In this document: positions 54,034 through 63,800 of the stretch, in pieces
How the letters are laid out: the number at the start of each line of letters is the position of its first letter
Position numbering within the stretch: the stretch's first letter is position 1
Assembly (NCBI GenBank): GCA_963932145.1
Contig: OZ010613.1
Location: 35,677,613 to 35,741,612, forward strand
Direction of reading: 5' to 3'
Length of the DNA: 64,000 bases
Source: Acanthosepion lycidas
Taxonomy: Eukaryota > Mollusca > Cephalopoda > Sepiida > Sepiidae
Notes under the pieces: model-generated
The model's input: only the letters and a program-made list of their open reading frames with translations
What the model was told of the DNA's origin: nothing
The model's database searches: none
Made by a program: the position numbers and the translations under genes

Positions 54034-54497
54034 TTTACACTATTTACATTATTCGAACTACTGTCCTCATCTTTGTTGCCATATTTATCACAATGTTTTG
54101 GCTGTTATATTCTTCGGCCTTCTTCAGGTGGTTGGAATGTCAAACTGAACCCTTTATTTCCTTAAAGAGACATGGCACAGTGGATAAAGGCATTTATTTA
54201 AACTACTGTCCTCATCTTTGTTGCCATATTTATCACAATGTTTTGGCTGTTATATTCTTCGGCCTTCTTCAGGTGGTTGGAATGTCAAACTGAACCCTTT
54301 ATTTCCTTAAGGAGACATGGCACAGTGGATAAAGGCATTGGTTAGACCCAGTGACAGGACCCAAAGAGTTGTGAGTTCAATACCTGGTTAAGGCAGTAGA
54401 GAACTTGGAGAGGTGAATTAACAGGAGATAACTGACATCCATTAGACAGGGTACATGGAACTAGGAGAGTCTACCCCAGCAAGCAAAATAAAGGGTT
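54034..54497. repeat. R-SINE cluster with 145-bp tandem duplication
   Basis: Minus-strand tail pieces at 54034-54310 are fused to a plus-strand tRNA-like head at 54313-54400: box A-like 'tggcacagtgg', box B-like 'gagttcaatacc'. Segment 54057-54201 is repeated almost perfectly at 54202-54346. Plus-strand body continues to 'ccagcaagcaaaataaaggg'. Confidence 0.8.
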
Positions 54498-54798
54498 TAT
54501 CAACTTTTGCAGGCCATTTAAAACCACAAAATACTTTAGATTGTAAGAATGTTTTTTTTTTTTTTGTTTTTTTTTTAGATAATGGTTTATTGATACAATT
54601 CTTACTAATTAAACCATAGCTGGAGAGAGTAGAGGTGGATTCATACCTTCGATTAACAATTCAAAGCCATTATCTGTTACACTATCTGCACATCCAAGTT
54701 TACAGCAGCTTGTATTCCCAAATGGTTACCCATCTAGGTACTGACCAGGCTCGACATTGCTTAACTAATTGCACTGGAACTGGTGCTTCAATGAAGCC
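54498..54798 (-). repeat. 5S-SINE, near full length
   Basis: From the 3' side: 'gccatttaaaaccacaaaat', T runs, 'gataatggtttattgataca', 'accatagctggagagag'. The 5S-like head at 54697-54798 follows: 'cagcagcttgtattcccaaa', 'ggttacccatctaggtactg', 'accaggctcgacattgctta'. The body is shortened by a deletion. Confidence 0.8.
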
Positions 54799-55474
54799 AT
54801 ACTACAAAGGGAATGGAGATGATTCACCCTTGTATACATGACAGGGTGGATCCCAATTGTAAAGGTCAAGGCTGTCAGAAGACATGCCATATCAATAGCA
54901 ATGGAATTAGTTAAAGGATTGCAACGTTTTGTCTGTGGGAAAGGAGTTGTAGGGTATAAAACAATTTACCACCCTCAAGGCCACATTGACACAAAGGCAA
55001 GTGATGACTGTGTATCTCCAGCACCAATATGACAGCAATTTTGGGTTTAATTGGGCTTTTGTAAAAATAGAGTATAGCAGAGGGAGTCAGATACTTACTG
55101 GAGCATTACAATGAAGCAACCATTTTCTATACATCTTTAGCTATAGTTCATATATAAGAGTCCCACTTGAAGCTTGAGGAGAGCTCAAGTCACAATAATT
55201 CAAGTTGAGAAGTTTCATTCAACCATGCTGGAAGCAAAAAAATTGTCAACATAGAATTCTCTCCTTTGCACACTAGGCGCATTCTGTTGCCTTGGGACAT
55301 TTGTTATTAAATAAACACTTGTCAACTGTTATTTCCAGTATTTTAAGCTGGAAATCACCTACTACTGCTTTTGGAAAAAGCTAAACTTCCATATTCTGAT
55401 GCCATTTTAAATTCTTCTCCCCTCTACACATGGAATAACATCGATTAAACCCTCATTAATATTTTTGCAATTTT
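54799..55474. other. Unassigned DNA
   Basis: Two short adjoining frames (54635-54841 and 54838-55032) lack domains. No repeat recognised. Confidence 0.35.
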
Positions 55475-55960
55475 TTTGTAAACAAAAATGGCCGCATTAA
55501 CATCCAACAAAGCCTTTATTCAGGGGCTTTTCTTTGATTAAGACTCCAATGATGATTCTGAAGGCTTTACTCAAGTAGATATTGACGGTGAAGTGGTCAG
55601 GAGATAATAAACATGCTAGTGAGAAAAGTGATCATGACTAGGTGCCGAATGGCAACTATTGTTCATGGCTGACTAATTTTATGGAAGCTACTGGCCACAT
55701 GGATGTACCTGACAGCCTTTTTGAAGGCAAATTATTTCAACTATTTATAAACAAGGAAATAATTTTATCAACGGAACAAATAAATATGCTAGTCAGGTGA
55801 AAGAAAAAGCAAACAAATGCTGGTGTTTTCTTGTATGTAAACACAAGGAAGCATGTCTCTTTTTTGAGGAAATGAAAGCCTTCTTAGCTTTTGCTTCTTA
55901 CTGCACCCCAAAACTTCACAAGGAAGTAATAAAAGTTAAAGTATGTTAAATTGTTAATGT
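55475..55960 (+). pseudogene. piggyBac-like transposase N-terminal fragment
   Basis: In shifting frames: 'ALTSNKAFIQGLFFD', 'DSNDDSEGFTQVDIDGEVVR', 'DSLFEGKLFQLFINKEII', 'NGTNKYASQVKEKANKCW', 'FFEEMKAFLAFASYC'. The block F-x-LF--EII---NGTNKYA...W...EEMKAFL resembles the start of the piggyBac DDE domain (PF13843). Catalytic Asp residues lie beyond the fragment. The terminal repeats were not found. Confidence 0.55.
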
Positions 55961-55970
55961 ATTTGTTTTT

Positions 55971-56063
55971 GCATGCATGTTTTAACGTTGAAAACAAAAA
56001 TAAGTTGAAAGACAAAATATGTCTTTCAACTTATTTTTGTTTTCAACGTTAAAACATGCATGC
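55971..56063. repeat. Perfect 44-base-arm palindrome
   Basis: 55971-56014 and 56020-56063 are exact inverse copies around AAATA. The sequence starts and ends GCATGCATG. No mismatch at all, so young or conserved. Confidence 0.97.
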
Positions 56064-56109
56064 AAAACAATGCATTACATCAAAATATTACTCATTAATT
56101 CTTTTATTA

Positions 56110-56208
56110 TTAGGTTGGTGCAAAAATAATGACGTAATAATGTCGTTTGATGTTAAAAAATACGTCAAAAAATGACATTATTACATCATTATTTTTGCAC
56201 CAACCTAA
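56110..56208. mobile_element. 99-bp palindromic mariner MITE
   Basis: TTAGGTTGGTGCAAAAATAA and its inverse, TA at 56108-56109 and 56209-56210. Stem about 40 bases around a 'gatgttaaaaaa' loop. Ends are identical to MADE1-type termini over 14 bases. Confidence 0.9.
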
Positions 56209-56545
56209 TAGTATACAAAAAAATAAAACCTATACATGCAATATAAAGAAAGTTATAACAATTTTGAAACAGTATGTGTTGATGTTTTTTGCACCCTGAA
56301 AAAAAAATTTAAAAAAATCAAGTGACATAGGAAACAATTCTACAAAAAATTTAGTGTTGGAAAGGTTAAGAAAAGGCCCATCCATCATGATGGATGAAAG
56401 TTCAAAGTCTGCTCAGTGATGGTGGAACTTAACTAATTTTTTAAATTCAGTACACCCAAAACCAAACAAATCCTTCCCCATTGAGCCACCCAGCCTAGAT
56501 CAGAATAGAAATGAGCTTCTAAGTTCTTGTTAGCTAGATATATGG

Positions 56546-56850
56546 ACACTATTTACATTATTCAGACTATTGTCCTCATCTTTGTTGCCATATTTATCAT
56601 AACATTTCAGCCGTTATATGCTCCAGTCTTCTTCAGGTGGTTAGAATGTCAAACTGAACCCTTTATTTCGCTTGCTGGGGTAGACTGTTCTAGTTCCACA
56701 TGCCCTGTCTAATGGATGTCAGTTATCTCCTGTTAATTCACCTCTCCAAGTTCTCCACTGCCTTAACCAGGTATTGAACTCACAACACTTTGGGTGCTGT
56801 CATTGGATCTAAGCAACACCTTTATCCACAGTGCCATGTGTCCTTTAGGA
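56546..56850 (-). repeat. R-SINE, near full length
   Basis: Tail-to-head on this strand: 'tttacattattcagactatt', 'catttcagccgttatatgct', 'cttcaggtgg', 'cctttatttcgcttgctggg', 'gattgaactc'-like box B region ('aggtattgaactcacaacac'), box A inverse 'ccacagtgccatgtg'. Contains the hammerhead-like core on the minus strand. Confidence 0.8.
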
Positions 56851-56851
56851 A

Positions 56852-57290
56852 ATAACTAATAACATCCATTAGACATTGCACATGGAACTAGAAAAGTCTA
56901 CTCCAGCAAGTAAAATGAAGGGTTCAGTTCGACATTCCAACCACCTGAAGAAGGTCGGAGCATACAATGGTTGAAACGTTGATAAAAATGGCAATAAAGA
57001 TGAAGAAAATAGTCCGAATAATGTATATAGTGTACATAATACCTCATCTCAGAAATATAAACAGATACTGAAGGGCCAAAACATTGTAATAAATATGGTG
57101 ACAAAGATGAAGACAATAGTCCGAATAATGTAAATAATGTACATGATACCTCATCTCAGAAATATAGACAGATACTGAAGGGCCGAAACATTGTGATAAA
57201 TATGGCAATAAAGATGAGGACAATAGTCTGAATAATGTAAATAGTGTAAATAATACCTTATCTCAGAAATATAGATATTTGCAGTTTGAT
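56852..57290 (+). repeat. R-SINE with triplicated tail
   Basis: Lacks the tRNA head. Tail units start at 56973 ('gaaacgttgataaa'), 57078 and 57185, spacing 105 and 107 bases. Each contains 'gaagacaatagtccgaataa'-type sequence and ends 'cagatactgaagggcc'. Confidence 0.8.
56942..56983 (+). ncRNA. Hammerhead-like motif in R-SINE
   Basis: CAC, CTGAAGA (56945-56951), stem II GGTC/GGTT (GGCC/GGCC in other copies), GAAA (56973-56976), self-complementary ACGT, T. Other copies continue GTG, which pairs with CAC; here it is GAT. Confidence 0.45.
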
Positions 57291-57299
57291 ATGCAAAGC

Positions 57300-57320
57300 A
57301 GCTCATATATATATATATAG
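57300..57320. repeat. Short (TA)n
   Basis: Seven to eight TA units. Confidence 0.8.
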
Positions 57321-57439
57321 TACTACATATTACAACCTGTTTTGTGATTTATCTTTTATTACACTGTATCTTGAGGGATTGTAATTTTGCTTAGTCTGTA
57401 GTGAAGAGTATCTGATCAAAACTAAAATAGTAGCACCTA

Positions 57440-57700
57440 TGAGAAATCACTGTCAACACCTTTTTTGTCATTTATTTTAAGTAATGATTAATGTCCTAGT
57501 TTTTCCAAAATTGGGCCAGCAAAGCCTCACACCAATGTTATAACAATACAGTAGTTAAAGTATTAACAAGTTAGTCTCACAGACTACTGAAGTGAGTTCA
57601 CCCCTCACTAAATTACAACAATGGCATTGTAAGCTGAGTGAATTTTAATATAAACCTTTTTCCACTGCAATATTTTGTTCTTTGCTTCTCATATATTGCT
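57440..57700. repeat. Unnamed repeat W, copy 2
   Basis: See 52950-53345. This copy lacks the segment with the TATA-like motif. Confidence 0.5.
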
Positions 57701-57839
57701 AGTGTTTTTTCCTTCAATTACTCTATTTTGCAAAAACTGTATCCAGCTATTAAATCAATACTTGTTTGTTAAATATTGTGCCTTTTCTTTCCAGTGAGGA
57801 AGAATTTTTCTTTTAATTGACATTTTCAAATTTTTGTTT

Positions 57840-58086
57840 CAGTGTTTGGTTGAATAAATATTTTTTGAAGCTGTTTTTTTTAACAGATAATATTCTTCAA
57901 ACATGTTTTCCACCAGGAACTTGACACCTGATAACATTAAACAAAAGAAAGAAATTGCACAAAATTTTCCTGTCATAAAAGTGACAAAGCTAAATGCAAA
58001 AGGTGAAGGCACTCAATTACTTGGTTACAATGATTTTACCCATCATGCAATGTTGTCTGTTCCCTATCTCCAAGAAAGCAAATATA

Positions 58087-58122
<36 letters not shown>
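57840..58122 (+). other. A-tailed segment with short open frame
   Basis: A frame starting at 57903 ('MFSTRNLTPDNIKQKKEIAQ', 'VIKVTKLNAKGEGTQLLGYN', 'DFTHHAMLSVPYLQESKYIF') runs into 31 A residues (58091-58121). The A tract suggests a retroposed sequence. The protein is not recognised. Confidence 0.3.
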
Positions 58123-58124
<2 letters not shown>

Positions 58125-58220
58125 TACAAAACATTTTTAACACGTTTTAATTCAGAGTTTTTTTATTTTACGATGTTCAATCTCTGATTAATATTCCCTC
58201 TCAAATTAAGTGCACAGACA

Positions 58221-58268
<48 letters not shown>
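58221..58268. repeat. (TA)n microsatellite
   Basis: About 20 TA units with one interruption. Confidence 0.95.
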
Positions 58269-58269
<1 letters not shown>

Positions 58270-58349
58270 TAAAAGAATAAAAAATAAGAAAGGATTATAT
58301 GACAGTTTGCTAGATTAGAACATATAGAAATACAGGACACTCTTAAAAT

Positions 58350-58363
58350 CTCTCTCTCTCTCT

Positions 58364-58415
<52 letters not shown>
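58350..58415. repeat. (TC)n(TA)n microsatellite
   Basis: 7 TC and about 25 TA units. Confidence 0.97.
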
Positions 58416-58418
<3 letters not shown>

Positions 58419-58437
58419 CTGACTTGTGGTTTCAACT

Positions 58438-58545
58438 CCAGTCACTTTCTTATACCCAGTCTTTTCCCCTTACTTACACTCTGTAGCTCCTTGCATACTA
58501 ATGTCACTCCTGCCTTGCTTGAGGTAAAATGTTTACAAAAAAGAA
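58438..58545 (+). mobile_element. J-LINE extreme 3' end
   Basis: 'ctctgtagctccttgcatac', 'cctgccttgcttgaggtaaa', then an A-rich tail. Compare 26697-26765. Confidence 0.65.
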
Positions 58546-58547
58546 TT

Positions 58548-58548
<1 letters not shown>

Positions 58549-58573
<25 letters not shown>
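58549..58573. repeat. (TA)n microsatellite
   Basis: Between the LINE tail and the MITE that follows. Confidence 0.9.
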
Positions 58574-58578
<5 letters not shown>

Positions 58579-58580
<2 letters not shown>

Positions 58581-58682
58581 CCCGGATATAAGAGAGATTT
58601 TCTCTGGTCCCAAATTAGAGCCTGTATTAATGTTTATAAATTAGACCAAACCCGACAACTCTCTTATATCCAGGTTACACTG
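58579..58682. mobile_element. pogo/Tigger-like MITE, copy 3
   Basis: Opposite orientation to the pair at 52 kb: 'ttttctctggtcccaaatta' leads and 'ctcttatatccaggttacac' ends it, followed by TA at 58683. The left end is trimmed and an internal segment is deleted. Confidence 0.75.
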
Positions 58683-58686
58683 TATT

Positions 58687-58690
<4 letters not shown>

Positions 58691-58724
<34 letters not shown>
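58691..58724. repeat. (TA)n microsatellite
   Basis: About 16 TA units. Confidence 0.95.
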
Positions 58725-58728
<4 letters not shown>

Positions 58729-58745
58729 TTATTTATTTTCAGTTG

Positions 58746-58857
58746 TATGGATATTAGATTGTGACCCTGGGTTTCACACTTTTGACATTATGATAATCAC
58801 AAATCATAACGCCAAAAGCGTGAAACCCAGGGTCACAAACTAATATCCATACACGTG
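58746..58857. repeat. Hairpin, ~42-base arms
   Basis: 'gtatggatattagattgtga' + 'ccctgggtttcacacttttg' mirrors 'caaaagcgtgaaacccaggg' + 'tcacaaactaatatccatac'. Spacer about 25 bases. A related single arm lies at 45664-45710. Confidence 0.9.
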
Positions 58858-58924
58858 AATATGTTAGCTCTGTTACTGACATTGAGCACTTTCCACCAAG
58901 TACTGTGCATATATAAATATATAT

Positions 58925-59258
58925 ATAATAAAAAGAAAGAACAGTAAGATATAATCCGGTGTTCTTATAGATATTTTTATTTTTACAAAATAGTGTTCAA
59001 TGTAAATTTACAGAGCATTATTATAAATTAATTGATTTAAAATATGTTTTTTTTTTTTCAGTACACAGTTCTAACCATGTTTCAAAAATGGAAGTTGAAA
59101 GCTCCGAATTTTGTAATTAAATTAAAGACATTAGTTCCATTTATCATTGTGTGTGTGTATGAAAACATGAAGTCTCTCTCTCTCTCTCACCTGTAAGGAA
59201 GAAGAATTAGAACTGTGTAGCGAAAAAAAAACATATTTTAAATCAATTTATAATATAT
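58925..59258. repeat. Unnamed repeat V, copy 2
   Basis: Shares 'aaagaaagaacagtaagata', 'acacagttctaaccatgttt' and 'attagttccattt' with 47500-47870. The palindrome centre is replaced by GT and CT simple repeats. Confidence 0.7.
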
Positions 59259-59689
59259 ATATACCTACACACCCAGATCAATATATTATATAAAAAAAAA
59301 TAAAGCAATGATTTTAATGAGTTATGAGGAAAATAAAAGTAAAATCATTTGAAAATTATTTAATACAAGCTAAGAAAAAGAAATTCTGTAAAAATGTAAT
59401 CATTTGAAAATATTTAATACAGACAACAAAGAAACATGCAAACTTTTAGCAACACAAGTTTCCGCATTGCATTTTGGTTATTTTCATCAAGAGAATCTGT
59501 GAAAAGAAAGTATAATTACTTATAAATTTACGACCAACAACTGTAAGAAGTTAGTAAAAATCTATTTTTATTACAAAATTCAAAAATGTACTCAATATGG
59601 GACAGGGGACAAAATTATCCAAAATGGGTCATATCCAGTATATAAGGGACATCTGGCAACCCTAAATATGACACTACAGCAGTGATCAG
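59259..59689. other. Unassigned AT-rich DNA
   Basis: Nothing recognised. Confidence 0.4.
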
Positions 59690-60148
59690 GACACATTCAT
59701 AGATTCATCTTAGTAAGAACAGCATCCTCGTTCCATGACCAAATGTGGTCATAGGGGAAAAATGCAATTGAGCACCTGGCCAGTTCTCTTTATATATCCG
59801 AACTGAAAGCCAGAGCTGTATTTATTCATGCATAGCATGACCTTGGTATGCAGAACTGGTTGAACCCATCCTTCTCCAGGTCAAACAGCTGATCTTCACC
59901 AACTTGAAGCATGTAACATCTGCTCACTCCAGGCTTCAAGCAGAACTCAGTTACAAGACCCATCACCAAAAATGCGGAAAAATGATTGGTTTCCCCAGAA
60001 AGTACCAGACGACTTCTCCCAGGCTCTATCTTTAAACGAGCCAAATCAGACCTAAAATGGATTATTGCTGTCATATCTGGGCTGGAGTTGCCTCATCCTC
60101 ACTTTCCAGCACCGACATTGTTCAAAAGCATTTACACAACTTTGAAGG
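59690..60148 (+). mobile_element. J2-LINE RT C-terminal region (part 1)
   Basis: 'MDYCCHIWAGVASSSLSSTD' followed by 'IVQKHLHNF' (60058-60144) is the 'MEYCCHIWAGAP....LD.VQ' block found after the RT palm in Jockey/CR1 LINEs. Upstream coding is decayed. It stops where the poly(A) tail of a minus-strand J-LINE begins; the family resumes at 61900. Confidence 0.7.
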
Positions 60149-61850
60149 TTTTTTTTTTTTTTTTTTTTTTTAAATAATTCACCCCAAGCAAAGCAAGAGT
60201 GCCACTAGAATGCAAGGGGTTACAGAGGATTGAGAACAAGTGTAAAGAGGCATGTTTAAGGAAAGGATACAAAGAAGAACGGGGAACAAGATATCAGATG
60301 TTGACTGACATTACACTTAAATATTTGAAGATTATAGTTATCAGGGAAGCAAGCACAGGTGGAAAGTGCAAGAGAATCTGTTTGATTAGAAGAGACAGTT
60401 ACATTTAACCATTTCGACAGTGAAAGGGTGTGACCGAGATGCCAGCCTAATAGCTCACTTAAATTCATGCAGTCTGGAAACCAGTGAAAGTAGCTCATCA
60501 GAACAGTTGCAATGAAAATACTTGTAGAAGAGACAGAGGGAAGCCATGGAACACCTATGAGAAAGTGACTGTAGATGAGATGCCAAATCAGGACCTATCA
60601 CATTGCATATTCGTATCTGGATTTTATGGAGGACCTCAAGACATACAACAGGAACACCAGACCATATATGAAAGCAATATTCCATGCAAGGAAGGATGGT
60701 TGATTTATAGATTTGAAGGATGGATTCAGATGAGAAAAAGTTTCTGGCACGACATAGAGAACCAGCTTTCCTTGTGGTAGATGAAACTATTGATTAAATA
60801 AAGTTGTTCCACCTCGTGTCAGTGGACAGTGTGAGACCAAGCAGGTGTAACAAGGCACTCTCGACAAGTTGGACATCAACCATTCTGATGGAAGGCAAGG
60901 TTAGTTTTGTCAATGATATCAGATTTACTATTGAGGCAGGAGTAAATAGTAGTGTCATCTGTGTAGATGCCTACTTGGGAACTGATGACATCAAGAAGGT
61001 CATTAATGAAGATCAGGAACAGTGTAGGGCCCAAGATAGAGCTTTCGGGAACACTAGCATTCATAATAAAGGAGCTGGAGGAGAACCTGTTTAGGACAAC
61101 CTTCATTTCACAGTTTGACAAAATGAGTGTATTAATTCAGATAATCATCCTGTAATACCATATCCCTGAAGCTTATGAAGAAGGCCAGTATGCCAAACCC
61201 CTATCAAACGCTTTAGTGCCATGGCTTGAGCTTCTCCATTATTAAGTGTTCGGTATACAAATTCAGTTATGGCTGTGAGCAGATCAGCAGTAGATCAGGC
61301 AAAGCAGAAACTATATTGCTTGTCAGAGAGCAGATTATGTCAAATAAGGTGCTTAACCACTTCAGCATTGATTAAAGCCTCAAAGACTTTACTGAAGAGT
61401 AGTAGGAGTCTTATAGTGTTATAGTGGAACACACCTATTCTATAGTTAATAGACTCTCCCACCTATAATAAGTAGGAGTCACTCAGGGAGTTGGTCGGTC
61501 AGTCAGTCGATGTCGGACGACCGTTAGTCGGATATTAAAGTATGAGCCACCACAACTAGATTACTGCATCATTACCTATTATATCAAGTTCCTAACGTTT
61601 TTTACGTCAAACCTATTTTAGGACCGACTTAGTACAAATACAAGCCTCCACTGTGAAACCACTACATAACAGATAGGATGGTAGATAGACAGGTCAGAAG
61701 GGTCACCGGAGTTCTTAAAGACAGGCACAACAGATGAGGGCTTCCAACAGGCTGGAAAGCAAGAGTTGGTGAAGCTTACAAAGGCCAGCATACCAAACTC
61801 TGTCAAACGTTTTAGAGCTATCTAAAACCATGGCTCAAGCTTCATTTATT
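60149..61850 (-). mobile_element. J-LINE, longest copy, inserted in J2-LINE
   Basis: Poly(A) tail seen as 23 T at 60149-60171. Reading inward on the minus strand: 3' UTR; 'CLFYKYFHCNCSDELLSLVS'; 'YCFHIWSGVPVV'; the catalytic block 'SILGPTLFLIFINDLLDVIS'...'VGIYTDDTTIYSC' (YTDD for the usual YADD, near 60955); 'QAMALKAFDRVWHTGLLHKL'; and 'CFPACWKPSSVVPVFKNSGD' near 61700-61760. It has several frame breaks. An RT block near 61779-61850 repeats that near 61170-61245, so the 5' part is rearranged. A solo LTR interrupts it at 61417. Confidence 0.8.
61417..61671. mobile_element. Solo LTR, 255 bp
   Basis: Begins TGTTATAGTGG and ends CCACTACATAACA, an imperfect inverted pair with TG...CA borders. 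It sits inside a J-LINE with flanking TATAG (61412-61416) and GATAG (61672-61676), a 4-of-5 target duplication. Contains a 'ggtcggtcagtcagtcgatg' GTC-rich stretch and 'gatattaaagtatg'. No internal genes. Ty3/Gypsy-like by end sequence (inference). Moderately old. Confidence 0.7.
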
Positions 61851-61899
61851 TATTTTTCACCCTATAACCTCTTTCTTATGAATGAAATGTAGACAGCCT

Positions 61900-62066
61900 C
61901 TAATCATGTTACTATTTTTTTTTTCATGGCAGATGTCAAAACAAGTTATATTCATTAGTTCCACCAGTCCAGACCTTCACAGTTAGGACCCATCATGCCA
62001 CATACACAGAGTAGACTCCTCTTCATTCTCTTTGTATTCCATTGGTAAGGAGGAGGTTCCACTTAA
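61900..62066 (+). mobile_element. J2-LINE RT C-terminal region (part 2)
   Basis: 'catcatgccacatacacaga', 'attctctttgtattccattg' align with 63575-63635 of the other J2-LINE copy. Continuation of 59690-60148 after the J-LINE insertion. Confidence 0.55.
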
Positions 62067-62086
62067 AGCAGCTTATCCAACTTCTC

Positions 62087-62880
62087 ACTTACTAATGAAC
62101 TGAGTGCAAGGGAAAATAGATTCATGGCTTTTACCAAGTCATGTGAAAAATAAGCACTATATTATACTTGTCTATTATCTGTACAAATAGGTTAAGAAAG
62201 TGTATAACAGCTATTTTTTTTTTTTACTGTTGCTTCTGTGAAGACAGTTATAAGAGTGATTTGTCAAAATTCTTACTTACAAAAGGACCGAGTTCAGGGA
62301 AAATGTATTCATGCCTTCTACAAGGTCATTAATGCAAAGTGAACATGATCATTATTCTTGTCTATTATCCATACAAGTTGGTTAATAGAACGTAACAGCT
62401 TTTTATTGTTGCTTCTGACAGCTTTTTACTCTTATTATCAAGGCAGTTTGGTACTTACAGGAGAGTGGTTAGTCCAAGTTCTCACTTACAAAAGGACCGA
62501 ATTCAAGAAAAAAGGATCTATGTCTTTTATAAGGTCATTAGTTCAAAGTACACATGATCATTATACTTGTCTATTATCCACACAAGTAGGTTAACAAAAG
62601 GTGTAACAGCTTTTTACTGTTGCTTCTGCCAAAGCAGTTTGGGAGAGGACAATGATTTGTTAAAAGTTCTCACTTACAAAAGAACAGAGTTCAGGGAAAA
62701 TGGATTCATGTCTTTTACAAGATCATGAGTGTAAAGTGAACATGATCACTGTTATCCATACAAACAGGTTAATAAAAGATTTAACAGCTTTTTAACTCTT
62801 AAGGCAGTTTGGTAGTTATAGGGGAGTCATTTGGAAAAGGAATGGGTGCAGGGAAAAATGGATTCATGCCTTTTATAAAT
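62087..62880. repeat. ~190-bp satellite, about 4 units
   Basis: Unit starts marked by 'cacttac(t/a)aa' at 62087, 62275, 62484 and 62672, giving 188, 209 and 188 bases. A shortened last unit ends near 62880. Units share 'tattcttgtctattatcc', 'acaagt(t/a)ggttaa', 'aacagctttttactgttgct'. Not found elsewhere in the window. Confidence 0.9.
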
Positions 62881-62991
62881 GTAATCAGCCTTAGTCAAAA
62901 TTTCAACCCTGTTGTCCAGAAACTATTTTCAGTGGTGATTACCATTATACCGTTCATGATCTCAAAGGTGAACTTTTTTTTTTATTACATT

Positions 62992-63277
62992 TTTTTTTCT
63001 TTTTTAGTCAGTATCACTCCCTGCAAGGCAGTAAAGCTACTAAGACACAAGGATGTGCATGAATTAAGAACCAAAACATTAATAATGAGCAGAAAGAGTA
63101 ATCAGGAGGACAGCAGATAGTAATTGACATTGCATTTAAATTTTTGCAGATTAAAGTTAGCTGGAAAGCATAGGGATGGAACTGAGTTCCACAAGCAAGA
63201 AAAGAAACTGTGAGCATAAAATTTACAGTTCCCTCGAGCCAGTTCGACTATGAATTGATGAGATCTCAATGGCAGTG
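62992..63277 (-). mobile_element. J-LINE 3' fragment
   Basis: T runs, 'ccctgcaaggcagtaaagct', then coding-region DNA to 'agatctcaatggcagtg', where it is truncated against J2-LINE sequence. Confidence 0.7.
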
Positions 63278-63800
63278 TGTTATCTTGTACACATCACAAG
63301 ATATCTTCAGATCTTTTGAAATTTTTTCTTTTTTTTCATTATCACTGTGTCTTGGCGTCAGAAAGATTCTTGCAACTAGAAATCTAAGAGCTGCTCATTC
63401 TTCACTTCTCAGCCTCAATATAGTCCAAAAGTCTATCTGCATCCGTGTGGATAACCAATTACTATCCAGCCTACAACTTGTTTCTCAGATAAAACATTGC
63501 AAGCTTCTCACAGCTCTATTGCTATTTCCATGGAATGTGTTCAAATTAACTACATTCCTTAGTTCTGCCAATTCTAAGACCTGCCATGCCATGCACATTG
63601 TAGTGAACCACCATCATTCTATTCGTATTCAATTGGTGAGCTGTGTGTTCAGTTTCTTCCCATAAACCACTTCTTTTTTGGAACTGACTCCTAAGAGGAT
63701 GCTCCCCCAATGACTATAATCTTAATCTGTTCAAGTCTAGGATTAACCGTTATCTTCCTCACTTGACCATCTACCTCAAGCAGTTCTTGTACACAGTGGA
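63278..63800 (+). mobile_element. J2-LINE RT C-terminal region and 3' end
   Basis: 'VQKSICIRVDNQLLSSLQLV', 'ANSKTCHAMHIVVNHHHSIR', then 'NLNLFKSRINRYL' (about 63720-63757) follow the order of the Jockey-like RT C terminus. A 3' UTR similar to 53940-54000 begins ('accatctacctcaagcagtt'). 5'-truncated. Confidence 0.65.

Noticed and set aside
62087-62880. CRISPR-like array
   Set aside because: Units are about 190 bases with no constant repeat and variable spacer pattern; the genome is eukaryotic.
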